A stretch of DNA of 64,000 nucleotides from Armigeres subalbatus (taxonomy: Eukaryota > Arthropoda > Insecta > Diptera > Culicidae). Both the position numbers and the translations under genes were made by a program. Under the pieces are notes generated by a model. The model searched no databases. It was not told the origin of the DNA and was given only the letters and a program-made list of their open reading frames with translations. Shown here piece by piece: positions 11,164-22,189 of the stretch. The first letter of the stretch is position 1; each line of letters starts with the position of its first letter. The DNA is taken from NCBI RefSeq assembly GCF_024139115.2, contig NC_085141.1:173178994-173242993 (forward strand), written 5' to 3'.

Positions 11164-12364
11164 TATATCGATCGTTTCTGTCAGATATTTCATCAAATTT
11201 TGCCTTCATTTGTTGAAGAATTTCCTGACCGTCTCCGGTTTTCTGGGCACCAGCGCTACCAATTGATTCAGCACTCGTTGATTCCAAAGAAAACAAAGAT
11301 TCTGAAAACAAGATGGAAAAATAACTATTAGTTAGGAGCATGTTTCTTCATATAATGTAATACATATTGTATTCGATTATTCTATTTTGTTGCATGATAG
11401 GCAACTGCTCTACAAATTGAGCTACTAGGTCGGATTAGGTAAGATTATACGGAACTGATGTTTTTCAATTTTCTGAATAATCGAGTACAACTAGTATAAC
11501 GTAGCAAATCATGATGTCTGAATGAACAAAAAGAAGAGATTATTCTACTTACCAACACTAGGAACAGCGTCAATTTCCGATGATCCAGCGGCATTGGGAT
11601 CGATTATTTCGAAACCACCATTATTGATGTTTGCTGGTGCGGCGAAATTGTTCACTCTAGATGGTCCCGCCACGGCGAAATTATTGGTGCCTGATGGTCC
11701 GGCAACGGCGAGATCATCAAGTTTCGATGGTTCAGAAACGGTGAGCTCTTGATTTTCCCATCCTATATTAACTGCACTTGGAGCTGCTGGCTCGTTTCCT
11801 TTCTTGATAATGCGATAAAGTCGGCAATAGCAGGTATTACAAATGTAGGAACAGCTTTTATCCAATTTTATTCTCCTTTCCGCTGCATAATCATACAGTT
11901 TAGGAGTAAGTTTCCTGTAACAATTACTCCAAACATGGCAATTTGAGCATTCGTGCTTCATTGTATTAAACGTTTCTTCAGTAAGGCAACTGGACAATTT
12001 CACTGATTTTCTTGACTGACATATACTTTATCTTATAGACCACTTTAAATAGTCCCTTTGGGTATCATTTAGGTAGAGTGAACAAGGAAAAGGAGACAGA
12101 TGAATCAAAAATATTGAAAACATATAAACAAAGCAGGTAACCTATTGTATGGATCGCTGAAAACCAACCTTTTTGAAAAACGACATATTGCTTTGCCGAT
12201 TTTGGAGAATGAAGTCATCAATAACAACACCAGACTATTCCGATTGAATTATTTTCAACTATTGCGATTCGTAAATTCTTCTAATAAACGAGACCAAACA
12301 AACGCTCTTGAATAACATTTTCATACTTTTGATTTAATTTGAGCTATTTGAAATAGTGGAGAAT

Positions 12365-12868
12365 AACGTTCATTCCATGTGTGTATGGGCAGAAAACTTG
12401 AAATTTTCAAAAAAATGTAACTCAAAAACGGCTCGATGAACATTTCTAATTTTTTGATATGTTATGTAAAAATATTTGAATTTTCATAAAAAAATATAAA
12501 AATATATAGTCGGTGTGGTCCAACATTTAAAAAATCTTTAAAAACGAATATTTTGACCATTTTAGCTAATTTGAGTACACCAATACACCAAACCAAAATT
12601 TTTAGTAAGAACTAGAAGTAATAAGCTTTCTATCCATAAAAAAATATTGCAAATCGATCCAGTGGTTCAAAAGTTATGATTTTTTAAAAATAAAAAATTT
12701 CGAAAAATAGCGATTTTTCTGGTAACCCTATATCGAACATGGTCACCCTAATAAAAAAATAAAAAAATACGGGTCTAATTATTTTCGATGAAGAACATAC
12801 CAAGCGATTTTGAGCAAAATTGGACAACTTTTTTTTTCAACTCTATTCTTTTCCCGTGGAATCGCTGT
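12365..12868 (-). repeat. About 500 bp repeat unit, inverted copy 3
   Basis: Reverse complement of 4851-5350, from AACGTTCATTCCATGTGTG to GTGGAATCGCTG, ending against TATATATATA just as copy 1 begins against it. The adjoining (TA)n therefore seems to belong to the unit or to its preferred target. Confidence 0.75.
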
Positions 12869-12877
12869 ATATATATA

Positions 12878-13065
12878 GGGGGAATTACGGCTTTGGCAGG
12901 TTTTGTTCTATTATTGTCAGGGGGTTTTTTTATGACTGATTTTGCTCAAATTTGGCCTAAACATTCTTTGCATATCAAAGAATATTGTGACCAAATTTCA
13001 TAAAATTTGGTCGACAAAAACCCCCCTGCCAATAATAGAACAAAACCTGCCAAAGCCGTCTGTTC

Positions 13066-13068
<3 letters not shown>
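12878..13068. mobile_element. MITE, 191 bp with about 47 bp TIRs, in (TA)n
   Basis: GGGGGAATTACGGCTTTGGC and onward to TATTATTGTCAGGGGG at the left mirrors CCCCCCTGCCAATAATA to AGCCGTCTGTTCCCC at the right. TA flanks both ends, inside a TA microsatellite. The central 95 bp is unique and non-coding. Confidence 0.8.

Positions 13069-13150
<82 letters not shown>
13069..13150. repeat. (TA)n microsatellite
   Basis: About 80 bp of pure TA repeats. Long alternating Tyr-Ile open frames across it on both strands are artefacts of the repeat. Confidence 0.95.
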
Positions 13151-13153
<3 letters not shown>

Positions 13154-13490
13154 CTATTTTTGTATATATAAATCATCACGTCATTTTTACCTGAAAACAA
13201 ATGTGGTTCTCATAGACCATACTTTTCACGTAAGAGTGACCTGCATGACAAGTAACCTGAACAAAATTTACTTTCCTTGAGTTACGTTGAGACAGCAGGT
13301 AACCAATACATGTTTTGAAATGTATTGCAATATAGTGATTTTGGAATGGATGCAAATATGAACAGGGACTGCCCATACAAGCGAATCTTTTCGCGTTGTT
13401 GATGCATTGATACAGGGAATGCCGTCATTTGGTCATTGCGCTTCGGAGTTATTGTTGAAGAAAAAAAAACCCAGATTAATCCACCTATCA

Positions 13491-13924
13491 GGGGGGTCCC
13501 GTAGCGTAGTTGGCTACACGTTTGCCTTACAAGCGAATGGTCATGGGTTCGATTCCCAGCCCCTACACCAAACCCTCGTCAGTCACCAGATCCGCAGCCC
13601 ATACGGTGGCGTTTGGGGTACGCGCCTTACCGTCACGGCTGCCTGATGACGACTGACAACTTGTTCTTCTCGGAGGCATTCCTCCAACATTACCCGGATT
13701 AATGGCAACCGAACAATGCAACGATCATTGAATACACGACATGGACAAACGGACACAATGGACTCACGATGAGATGGACTGGCAACGACAACAATAATGG
13801 TAATGGAAATCTAAAAATAGATTCTGTGTTGATTCTGTAGAGCAGAATACCACAGTAGATCTCGGCACAGTAGCGGTTAAGTAACACAGAGTGCCTAACA
13901 AATAAATAAAGGAATAAAAAAAAA
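13491..13924 (+). mobile_element. tRNA-derived SINE, 434 bp, copy 1
   Basis: 5' tRNA-like head with A box (TAGCGTAGTTGG) and B box (GGTTCGATTCCC), then a body containing GATGACGACTGACAACTTG and ACCACAGTAGATCTCGGCA, and a tail ATAAAGGAATAAAAA. Flanked by an imperfect 16 bp duplication (13475-13490, ATTAATCCACCTATCA; 13925-13940, 14 of 16 matching). It is inserted in a copy of the GCCTTTCTCG element that resumes at 13925. A second copy lies at 56148-56559. Confidence 0.85.
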
Positions 13925-14413
13925 ATTAAACCACCTAGCAGTGATGATGCCTTTCTCGTGCATTATAAAATATATTGAAAGAATCACATTAGAAAGGTCA
14001 AAAAAGCTCTTTAGGAGAATAGATCACATTTTGCAAAAACATGCATTAGTTAAAATCATTAAGTCATTATCGAAAAAAAAAAAAATTTTTGTTTTGAATT
14101 TTTTTTCCAAGGGGGGAAGAACACCCTTGGGAAAAAACAATGATTTTTCAATAATTCCGAAATGCAATGTCCGATCGAGCCAATTTTCAATAGCAAATAA
14201 TGTTGCGAGTAAATCGAATAATGCTAAGTTCTAAAAAGTGTGTCTACAAAATTTGTACACATACACACATACATACATACACACATACAGACATCACCTC
14301 AGTTCGTCGAGGTGAGTTGATCGGTATATAACACTATGGGTCTCCGGGCCTTCTATCAAAAGTTCTTTTTTGAAGCAATCATATAGCCTTTCGGTACAAC
14401 TTTGTTGTACGAG
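13925..14413 (-). mobile_element. GCCTTTCTCG-end element (MITE-like), interrupted at one end by a SINE
   Basis: Ends in opposite orientation: GATGCCTTTCTCGTGC at 13948 and TTGTACGAGAAAGGCAAA at 14413. The right end has its own small hairpin (GCCTTTCGGTACAAC facing GTTGTACGAGAAAGGC). A TAACACTATGGGTCTCCGG block and CACATACATACACA-type repeats match the copies at 20140, 30849 and 47754. Confidence 0.7.
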
Positions 14414-15435
14414 AAAGGCAAAACAAAGTTATCGGCGGATGATGAATTAAATTTATCAGATTTGTTGAGAAATAATGTCAATGAGAATCGCTGAGAATTT
14501 AAAACCAGTTTCTTGCTCAAAAATTGCTAATATTGCTGTTAATTAAACAAAAAGTAGTGGAACCAAGACAAGAAGATTTATACTATAACGCGACCGGAAA
14601 ACTGTAGCTCTAGACTTCCATACAGTTTCCTTTACTTTCACATCATTTTTCAATGAATCTAATAATTTTTATCCAAACTCCGTTAATTTTTTTTCCAAGG
14701 AGGAAACACGCAGGCATGGAAAATATCCGCCTAGATGCACCTGAAATATCACTTACCTCCGCGAAGCCTAATTGTGTTTAGGTTATTTATCATTCATTCT
14801 TGTTTACAATGCAGGTCTTTCGCTAATGCCTAAGCTGCTATCTCACTAACACAATCTCACAATTACAAAATTAAATTGTTTACTTGGATATACAGTCATA
14901 TTCACCAAGATTTTCAGTAGAAGTTACGTGAAATTCAGGTGTACATTACTAACCTCACGTAACAATCGTCGTTTGTTCAAGACAGATCAGTTACGTGATT
15001 TTTCACGTGAATATGACGTGATGATTTTTTAGAGTGTATATATATAATCGGGATCAGTACAAAAGGCCGAATCACAAAAGGCCGAAAATGTTCTAGCATA
15101 CCACAAAAGGCCGAAAACCCAGAAGGCCGAACCACGAAAGGCCGAATCTCAAAAGGCCGAATCATTACAAAAGTTTCAATCTTCCAACCAAGAGAACTTG
15201 GAATACTCAAAAATCGACGTTTACTTTTATTATGCTGCCCCATAAAAAAAAAACTTGTCCACGTGTTTTGCAACCACTAGCGGCGATTCAATCAATCTTA
15301 TTCAGTTGAGGTATTAACGTCAGTTGACCGTCAAAGTTCAATCTTTCAATTGAAAGAAGTTGTGTGACGGTGTTTACAGAGTCAATTTTAATCCTTATAT
15401 ATTGCATAATAAGGGGCCTTATATATTGCATATTA

Positions 15436-15733
15436 GGGGCTCTCCTTAGCCGTGCGGTAAGACGCGCGGCTACAAAGCAAGACCATGCTGAGGGTGGTTG
15501 GGTTCGATTCCCGGTGCCGGTCTAGGCAATTTTCGGATTGGAAATTGTCTCGACTTCCCTGGGCATAAAAGTATCATCGTGCTAGCCTCATGATATACGA
15601 ATGCAAAAATGGTAACCTGGCTTAGAAACCTCGCAGTTAATAACTGTGGAAGTGCTTGATGAACACTAAGCTGCGAGGCGGCTCTGTCCCAGTGTAGGGA
15701 TGTAATGCCAATAAGAAGAAGAAGAAGAAGAAG
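15436..15733 (+). mobile_element. Feilai-like tRNA-derived SINE with (GAA)n tail
   Basis: 298 bp, starting GGGGCTCTCCTTAGCCGTGC with a tRNA-like B box (GGTTCGATTCCC), a body with TAACTGTGGAAGTGCTTG, and an end ATGTAATGCCAATAAG followed by AAG triplets. Imperfect 13 bp duplication (15423-15435, ATATTGCATATTA; 15734-15746, one mismatch). This structure is typical of the Feilai SINE described from Aedes aegypti, the strongest single hint to the host lineage. Confidence 0.85.
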
Positions 15734-16210
15734 ATATTGCATAATAAATCAATCTTCATTGCAGTAATGAAAGAATTAACATAACTGAACACTGTATACA
15801 TATAAATATTAACACTTTAAAGTGCTGATTCAGTAACCTAATGATCATCAGTAGTATTGAGAAAAGTCAAATTCCCAAATCTAATGCAAGGGCCCGAGTT
15901 AAAATCTACCGGATCATAGCTTACAGAATCAAATCTCCGATTCGTAAAATGAAGGAGTTGTGCGCTTCATGACGCATGGTTGTGCCAATAATGCGCACTA
16001 CTCACGATCTAATTGCGACATCAGAAGCTAAACAAAATCAACTTTTCCAATTATTACGTTTTTAACTAAAAGCTGTATAACTCACTGTAACGCGGTGTTC
16101 TCAATTGTATTTAATTTTCTCCTAATTTAAGAGAAACTGACTTTTGGTAAGAAATCAGAAAATAATCCGAATAATCTAAATTATATTAAGTATTTGAATA
16201 AAAAAAAGTC

Positions 16211-16298
16211 CGAATGAACTCGGCAGACCAACAAAGTGGACCGGAGCGAGCGCGCGCTTGCTCCGGTCCACTTTGTTGGTCTGCCGAGTTCATTCGGC
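16211..16298. repeat. Near-perfect palindrome inside iteron MITE
   Basis: About 88 bp: CCGAATGAACTCGGCAGACC at the left faces GGTCTGCCGAGTTCATTCGG at the right, with GACCGGAGCGAGCGCGCGC at the centre. The copy at 51656-51720 has the same core with one arm shortened. It is GC-rich in an AT-rich element. Confidence 0.85.
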
Positions 16299-16560
16299 CT
16301 TTTGTGATTCGGCCTTTTGTAGTAGACCCATATAATCACTATGGGAAGATCTATTAATTACGTAACGCAAAAACTAGACTTTTTCAAACCCCTCCTTCCC
16401 CCTATGTCACACTTTTTGTATGAAGCTTCGGTACAACTTTGTTACAAGAGAAAGGCAAAACAGGTTCAATGATGGTGGGCAGGGATTGAATCCAAAGGAG
16501 AATGAAAAAGTCTCTCACTTATCATCTCTGTATACATATACGATATGTAGTATAGGGTTA

Positions 16561-17512
16561 GTAGGGGCAATATGAACATACGGGGCAATATGAGCCACCC
16601 TCATTTTGAGCTTATTGACAAGTTTTATCATGTAAAAGTTATATGATCATTAAGAGATGATCCGATGCTCCACATATGACTCAACGTGAAAACCGCATTT
16701 TCAATTCAAACATGAAAATACACTTGAAAATGTAAATTTTCGCTGCATAGTCAAAATTATTATAAGATTTGAAGTTTATAAATAAGGTTTTGACATAAAA
16801 CTGATTAAAATGCAGGTCAAAAATACACCACAATCAAAAGATATATTAAAATTGAATATCGTGCACACATGTTTGTATTGATACAAATCTAAATTTACCA
16901 TAAAACTTTTTTTTTCCAAAACCAGTCTCTATGGGGCAATATGAGCATACCTGCACAGATCAAGGTATCAGGCCTTAAAATGCGAAAAAGCTCAAATTTC
17001 AGTAGTCAAATACAAGAATATTATCATATATTATCATATACGGAAAAATTACAACAGCGCATTACTGCGATCGAAACAGAAAAAATGACCATTGACCAAT
17101 TGAAATGTGGCTGTTCTAACGGTGACGAGTGACAAATCGGTTCAGTCTGCTGTTAAGCGGTTTATTAATTTTATTTGGTATGAAATACTCCAAACTGTTG
17201 TAGGAATATCATATTCTTCCTTATTACGATACTTTTTTCGCCTAAATAAACGTTTTGGATGGGTGTCCCATACTGCCCCAAATGGTGACTCATATTGCCC
17301 CGTATAGTCGGGAACACACATTGAAATCAATACATTTTCAAAAGTGCATTCCAACAATTTCCAAACGCATTTTTCGTCATTTATCGATGTAATATGAAAG
17401 GTAACATTCTCTAGTATAAGTCAACTACATTTGAATGATGTTTTTTGAGCTTTTCAGCGCTTTTCGGCACGATTTCCTTAGGTGGCCCATATTGCCTCGA
17501 TCACCTCTACCG
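16561..17512. mobile_element. Putative element bounded by GGGGCAATATGA iterations
   Basis: GGGGCAATATGA recurs at the left (16566, 16581) and internally (16932), and its inverse (CATATTGCC, TACTGCCCC) recurs at the right (17268, 17295, 17487). This is the same architecture as the iteron MITEs: short motifs repeated inward from each end. Exact termini and target duplication are not clear. No coding sequence. Confidence 0.5.
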
Positions 17513-17753
17513 ACATTTTTGTAAGCTGCCTTGAGAAAGAACTGATTCATGATAAATTTCTTTTAAATAATTAAATTCACGATAAATTTATTTTAAAAAC
17601 CTCCAAACGCGGGGAGCACTGGTTTCGATGATGCATTTCAACTTGTTCTACACAGCTGTGCGGTCCCCAACACAAAATGAGCAAGAACAAAGCGAGAATC
17701 TTCACTTCTCTGTGGGTACTGCCTATCCGATTCTGTTTTTTCGCACTTGTATA

Positions 17754-17830
17754 CTGCCGTTATACGCATAACTGTCCCATGTATATAGGGAATCCCAGCA
17801 AACATGGAACAAGTATGCGTATAACGGCAG
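17754..17830. mobile_element. CTGCCG-type foldback MITE, 77 bp
   Basis: CTGCCGTTATACGCATAACT at the left faces AGTATGCGTATAACGGCAG at the right. TATA flanks each side, and the flanks extend the palindrome (CTTGTATA facing TATACAAG). It shares ends with the copies at 11021 and 30491. Confidence 0.75.
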
Positions 17831-17899
17831 TATACAAGTTTGATAAATTTCTTATCATGGCTTGTTATGATTCGGAACAGTTTTTGCCTTTCTTTCTAT

Positions 17900-19732
17900 C
17901 TAGCTAAAAAAGTAAAGGTTCGTGAGATTATCATCAATTATTATATGAGCTGAACATTTGCAATAATATGTGATTTTATTTTCTCTCAGATGTATTTCTT
18001 TTATAGTAATAGTACAGTAGGTGTTATTTTTTCGGTCATAAAATGGGGCTACTTATGGTTTGCTTCCTAATGCGTGTGTATGATTACTATTACTTTATTT
18101 TATTTTGTCTTACGCTCGCAGGCAATAGCATTCATGCCCCCAATCTTGTGTTTATTTTGTTTCGTTTAGTAATATTGACAAATAAAATAATTTGCCAAAA
18201 TATATCAGCGATGTCTATAAATTGAACATTTTATGTCGCTTATATTACAGAATAAATAAAACGAATGAACATAACGGAAGTGAAATCGCGATAGTTTGCA
18301 ATAATTAAAAGAAAGTCGTATTTTACAAATGTGAAAACTATACAATTACCTAATTACATATTATATACATAAAACAACGACTTATGAGGTTTTTTTTTAT
18401 TATGTAACATGGTAGTGTTGCGTGGGGTTATTTTTAAGAATATGATTCATATTCTTCTCTTAATTGTCTAATATGTAGAAAAATCTAATGGGACATTTTG
18501 TATGTTTGTGTAGGTAGCTGATTACTGTTATCTTGTTTATTACTCTAATGAAATATTCCCATATGTTCAGCTATTTTACAAATCATCGATCAATATTTAC
18601 ATTTCATTACAAATGACATCGTCAATGCACTTAATTTTTATTTTTTTCATGCTAAAACCAAGTTGAATATGCATTATTCCGATCATTTCAGCTGTCTCAG
18701 GACAGGTTGACCCGAAACCGTTAATTAAAGTTGAGTATTACCCCCACTGAACAGTTCGAATACATTCTGTTAAAATTAGCAAGTTAGTCAGCCTAAATAG
18801 TCAACAAAATGTTTTATCTATCAGCAATAAACGAATGATTAGCTACTTACAAGTAAAAGGCAAACCGAACAAAACGAGTCAGTTTCCGAGTTTCGATACA
18901 TAAATACGAATTACAAACACACTCTACAGGAGTGTACAAAATAAGCTAGAGTTTTAAAAACCTGGTAAAACATCGTCGTAGGTACCTATTTACACGATTT
19001 ATCTCCTACTTTTTTTTTTCTAAAGTTTTCTAGACAGGAAATCCATAAAAATATGTTGCTTCTGAGGTGTTCATTTTTCAAGTTTCCCTGCTATTATAAG
19101 CTAATCTGTGTGTGATTTGATGATGGTCATTCCAAATGCAGTCTACCATCAATAATGTGTGTTTGCGCATTATGATTTTGTAACCAAGTGACATTCGTTC
19201 CCGTCTTCTATACAGTTCTATTGATGCCTTCTCTAATATCGTTTATCGTCCAACTCCTCTATATTCGCTACACGTCGTAGATTAATTACTAGTTGTTATG
19301 TGATTATTTAATTATACGAGTGTATGGACTACAAGACAACACGAGTTTCTTTGTAGTTCAATGATCTGCCATTTTTTTTCCAAATAGTTAATATTATTTT
19401 GTACGCTCTAAATGGCAAAAACGTGGAATTATTGAATCGTTTTAATTTAAAAAAAAAACAAATACATATCAGATAATTCGACAGATTTTCGACAAACTTG
19501 AAAATAATCTGTTGAAAAAAATGGTTGAGATTGTTTTTCGATAACAGATTGGCAGTTTCGTTCAATATTGACTTTGGTACGCCTTTCTAATCCGAGTTGC
19601 AAATTTGTATCGAAAAACGGAACAATAGTTGCTAGATGAACACAGATATTATCAATAAACCGGAAAGCATTCATTTGAATTTAGTTTGAATTAGGTCTAT
19701 ATGTCAGGATAGTACTGTAAAATATTATTTTG
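17900..19732. other. AT-rich stretch, nothing recognised
   Basis: Short open frames only, with no RNA gene, TIR pair or transposon motif seen. It lies downstream of the Dot1 stop on the same strand, so part of it could still be unidentified regulatory or untranslated sequence. Confidence 0.4.
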
Positions 19733-19862
19733 TAGCCTATTCAGATTACAAACTTAATGCCATGATACAGAGTGTCTTGATGCCAAAGTTCATTCATCTT
19801 ATTTTCAGTTCATATGATATCACGTCAAATACTTCGTAAATGCTTGTAATCTGAATAGGCTA
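19733..19862. mobile_element. Foldback MITE, TAGCCTATTCAGATTAC family
   Basis: TAGCCTATTCAGATTACAAA at the left faces TTGTAATCTGAATAGGCTA at the right. Interior blocks GATGCCAAAGTTCAT and TCATATGATATCACG also occur in the relatives at 36828-36956 and around 40370-41645. Confidence 0.75.
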
Positions 19863-20139
19863 TTGGAGAACCTTATCTGGAAGGTTATTTGAAGTCATGA
19901 TCTGTTCTTACATTTTTTAACAATATAATGTTTTAAATATGTCATCTGCGGCGGGATAGCCAAAATTACAAAATTACAACATTTTGGTGAAATCGCACGA
20001 TCATATAGGTATATGATTCTAGATCTAGGGGCAGGGCAATTTGCTCTTGGACTACGTTATAGGGACTTCCACAAAAAAATCAAATTACAAGAACATAAAA
20101 AAAACTTTTGATTTAAATTTAAGAAAGTCGAATATTGTT

Positions 20140-20330
20140 GTACCTTTCGGCTATCATTCGACTCCATAAACGATATTTTTATAGAAGGCTCGAAAACCTA
20201 TAGTGCCATTCACAAATAAACTCAGCTCAACGAACTGAGCACATGTCTGTCTGTGTGTGTGTGCACATAAGCCAAGGAAAACATTAGCCAATATTTCAAA
20301 TATAGAAATTCTTAATAGCTTTGTTTTTCA
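20140..20330 (+). repeat. Fragment of the GCCTTTCTCG-end element
   Basis: GTTGTACCTTTCGGCTATCA, then AACTCAGCTCAACGAACTGAGC and GTCTGTCTGTGTGTGTG, match the copies at 30849 and 47754 in the same order. One terminus is missing. Confidence 0.65.
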
Positions 20331-20535
20331 GTTTTCATCTTTCAAAATAGTAGAAGGTTGTTGTTTTCGCTGCAAGCGGTAGTTTGTTGTATAGCTTTCC
20401 CTTGAACTGTGCATTGTTTTCGCCAGGTTGGTGTTGAGGTTTCCGAACATTTTTTTCAACAAAAAAAATTGTCTCTGGGAGGGGGGGTTATGTCCAACCC
20501 CTCTCCCCCATGGCTACGCCACTGCCCTGGACATA

Positions 20536-20690
20536 TATGGGCTTATTCTACGAGTGGAGTGACGTGAGATTGCTCGAATGACGTGAGAAGAGTCGTATAG
20601 CCCCATTTGAATAACATGGTCACCTCACGTGAGAATTGCTAAAATCGACTCACCTCACGTCACTCGACTCGTAGAATAAACCCAATAGTG
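20536..20690. mobile_element. Foldback MITE with TTATTCTACGAGT ends
   Basis: GGGCTTATTCTACGAGTGGA at the left faces CGACTCGTAGAATAAACCC at the right, with several CACGT/ACGTGAG blocks inside (TGACGTGAGATT, CTCACGTGAG). About 155 bp, non-coding. Confidence 0.75.
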
Positions 20691-20724
20691 TATCCATTGT
20701 ACTTGCTACACACTATACATACTA

Positions 20725-20860
20725 ATGCAATGGCGGGCATAGAAAAGCTTTCAATTAATAACTGATGAAATGCTAATAGAATACAAAGTTGAAAAGCAGG
20801 CCAAGTTCCTGTTGGAATGTAGAGCCATTAAAGAAGAACCAATCGATGGAAAGGAAATGA
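20725..20860 (+). repeat. Degraded SINE fragment
   Basis: TCAATTAATAACTGATGAAA then GTTGAAAAGCAGGCCAAGTT and an AAGAAGAA-like tail. The same sequence recurs at 33150-33250 after a recognisable B box there, so this is the 3' part of a tRNA-derived SINE. Confidence 0.55.
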
Positions 20861-21499
20861 GGGCGATACCGAAAGAAAATGTAGTGGAGAAGCAGTGGAA
20901 GGCTGCATCAAAAAAAGAAACTGTTATTTCGAGCGAAACCCCTTCCTTTAAGCTTCCAAAAAAGACCTTATAAATTATATAAATTTTCGATAATTGTACG
21001 ATGAATTATTCTGGCTTCGTGGAGTTGTGTTTTGTCAGTTGAAGCCAACTAAAGAAATTGAACAAAATAGATTTTTTTGCAACCAATTGCGGGGTAAAGC
21101 CTAGTTGGCTTCGATTACGTTACTTGAGAATATTTAACCGTACACTGCTATCACATTTAAAATAATTATTACTTTGCCAAGCGATCACTGGTGGCTCATG
21201 GATAGGTTTTGCTCGAGTTTGTTACAATGGCGGAACAATAATAATGTGCTTTCATCGCACTATGTTTCGTTTATCAATTGGAAAATCGTTATTCAATTGG
21301 AAAATCCTCTGAATAAGTGTGCGAAAGTTTGCCAATTTTCACTCTCGCACTGTGTGGAATGAGCTCATCGAAAATCGTTAGCCGTCGGGTACAACAAATG
21401 GTAGTTGCACATAATATGTGTTGTTCCAAGAAAGGCCCGTTTTATGTGAATGAAACCACAAAATGAAACACAAATTTGTGTTAACCATTTTAAGCGTGT

Positions 21500-22046
21500 T
21501 CCAAGATCGACATAGGCGCACGGATCAAGAAAGCAAGGGCTGCCTTTGCGAGTTTAAGAAATATCTGGAAAAACAGGCAGATAAGTGAACGCACCAAAAT
21601 ACGAATTTTCAACTCTAACGTGAAATCTGTGCTGCTATACGCTAGCGAAACATGGTGTGTATCAGTGGAGAACACTCAACGGCTGCAGGTGTTCATTAAC
21701 AGATGCTTGCGGTATATAATTCGGGCCTGGTGGCCTCACAATTGGATCTCAAACATCGAGCTCCATCGTCGTTGTCACCAGAGGCCGATAGCAACAGAAA
21801 TTCGGGATCGGAAGTGGGGCTGGGTCGAAATCTGTAAACAAGCATTAGACTGGAACCCAGCGGGACATCGCAGCAGAGGCGGACCCAGAGGCTCATGGCG
21901 GCGAAGCCTCAATAAAGAAATAAAAGAAGTCGACCGAAATCTAACCTGGCAACAGGTTAAAGCGATAGCCGGGCAACGCTCAGGATGGAGATCTTTCAAG
22001 TCGGCCCTTTGCACCACCGGAGGTGTACAGGATCCATAAGTAAGTA
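21500..22046 (+). pseudogene. 5'-truncated LINE: C-terminal end of reverse transcriptase ORF
   Basis: Insertion of 547 bp flanked by a perfect 13 bp duplication ATTTTAAGCGTGT (21487-21499, 22047-22059). A 139-residue open frame (21620-22039) reads VLLYASETWCVSVENTQRLQ, INRCLRYIIRAWWPHNWISN, then RSRGGPRGSWRRSLNKEIKE and ends near GWRSFKSALCTTGGVQDP. This is the familiar ETW...GRP.xTWRRS tail after the LINE reverse transcriptase. The tail is TAAG repeats rather than poly(A), as in some RTE-like families. Clade not certain. Confidence 0.75.
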
Positions 22047-22189
22047 ATTTTAAGCGTGTACGACGAATTGCATTCAAACCCAAATCTATTGGGTTTATTC
22101 TAATAATAGATTGCTGCATCCAAGAACAGTCGAAATCGACTGGTCAAAAACATAATGGAACAGATCTGAAATAGTTTTTTTTTTCATAT

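Larger units (their letters stand above)
8281..12003 (-). pseudogene. Broken transposase-like gene (DDE/RNase H-like family, superfamily unassigned)
   Basis: Reads down the minus strand. Exon 1 (12003-11553) has paired cysteines (CSNCHVWSNC and CNTCYC) suggesting zinc binding, then repeated AGPSxxNNF units, and a phase 1 donor GTAAGT. Exon 2 (11301 to about 10260) has a helix-turn-helix-like SWTAYKMMQEFGVSQRTAQR and ends near SPHNFK|GTGAAG. A last exon (about 9110-8281) has DCIIIADFSENYSF, HWANAQCTIHPFV, SDGSGSQYKNK and CHGKGPCDALGG, which look like acidic catalytic blocks of a transposase-type RNase H fold. Damage: a MITE in exon 2 (11021-11163), a one-base frameshift in a T run near 8707, a TGA replacing Trp before NFFATCHGKG near 8610, and a MITE in the intron. 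There is no standard ATG at the exon 1 frame start, so the beginning is uncertain. Such proteins are widespread in arthropods; no function is assigned here. Confidence 0.6.
15050..16329. mobile_element. Iteron MITE (AAAAGGCCGAA family), 1280 bp including a nested SINE
   Basis: Perfect 8 bp duplication ATATAATC (15042-15049 and 16330-16337). TIRs: GGGATCAGTACAAAAGGCCG at the left and, read inward from the right, GGGTCTACTACAAAAGGCCG. Near both ends AAAAGGCCGAA recurs every 10-20 bp. Close to the right end sits a palindrome of about 88 bp. The SINE at 15436-15733 is a later insertion. A second copy, without the SINE, is at 50844-51812. Confidence 0.85.

Noticed and set aside
12942..13200. Open frames of alternating Tyr-Ile residues
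   Set aside because: Pure (TA)n microsatellite translated in any frame.
15050..15170. Iterated AAAAGGCCGAA motifs as a regulatory operator array
   Set aside because: The same motifs occur inverted at the other element end with 8 bp target duplications, so they are subterminal repeats of a MITE.
20736..20973. 67-residue lysine-rich ORF as a gene
   Set aside because: Its first half coincides with a degraded SINE (shared with 33150-33250).
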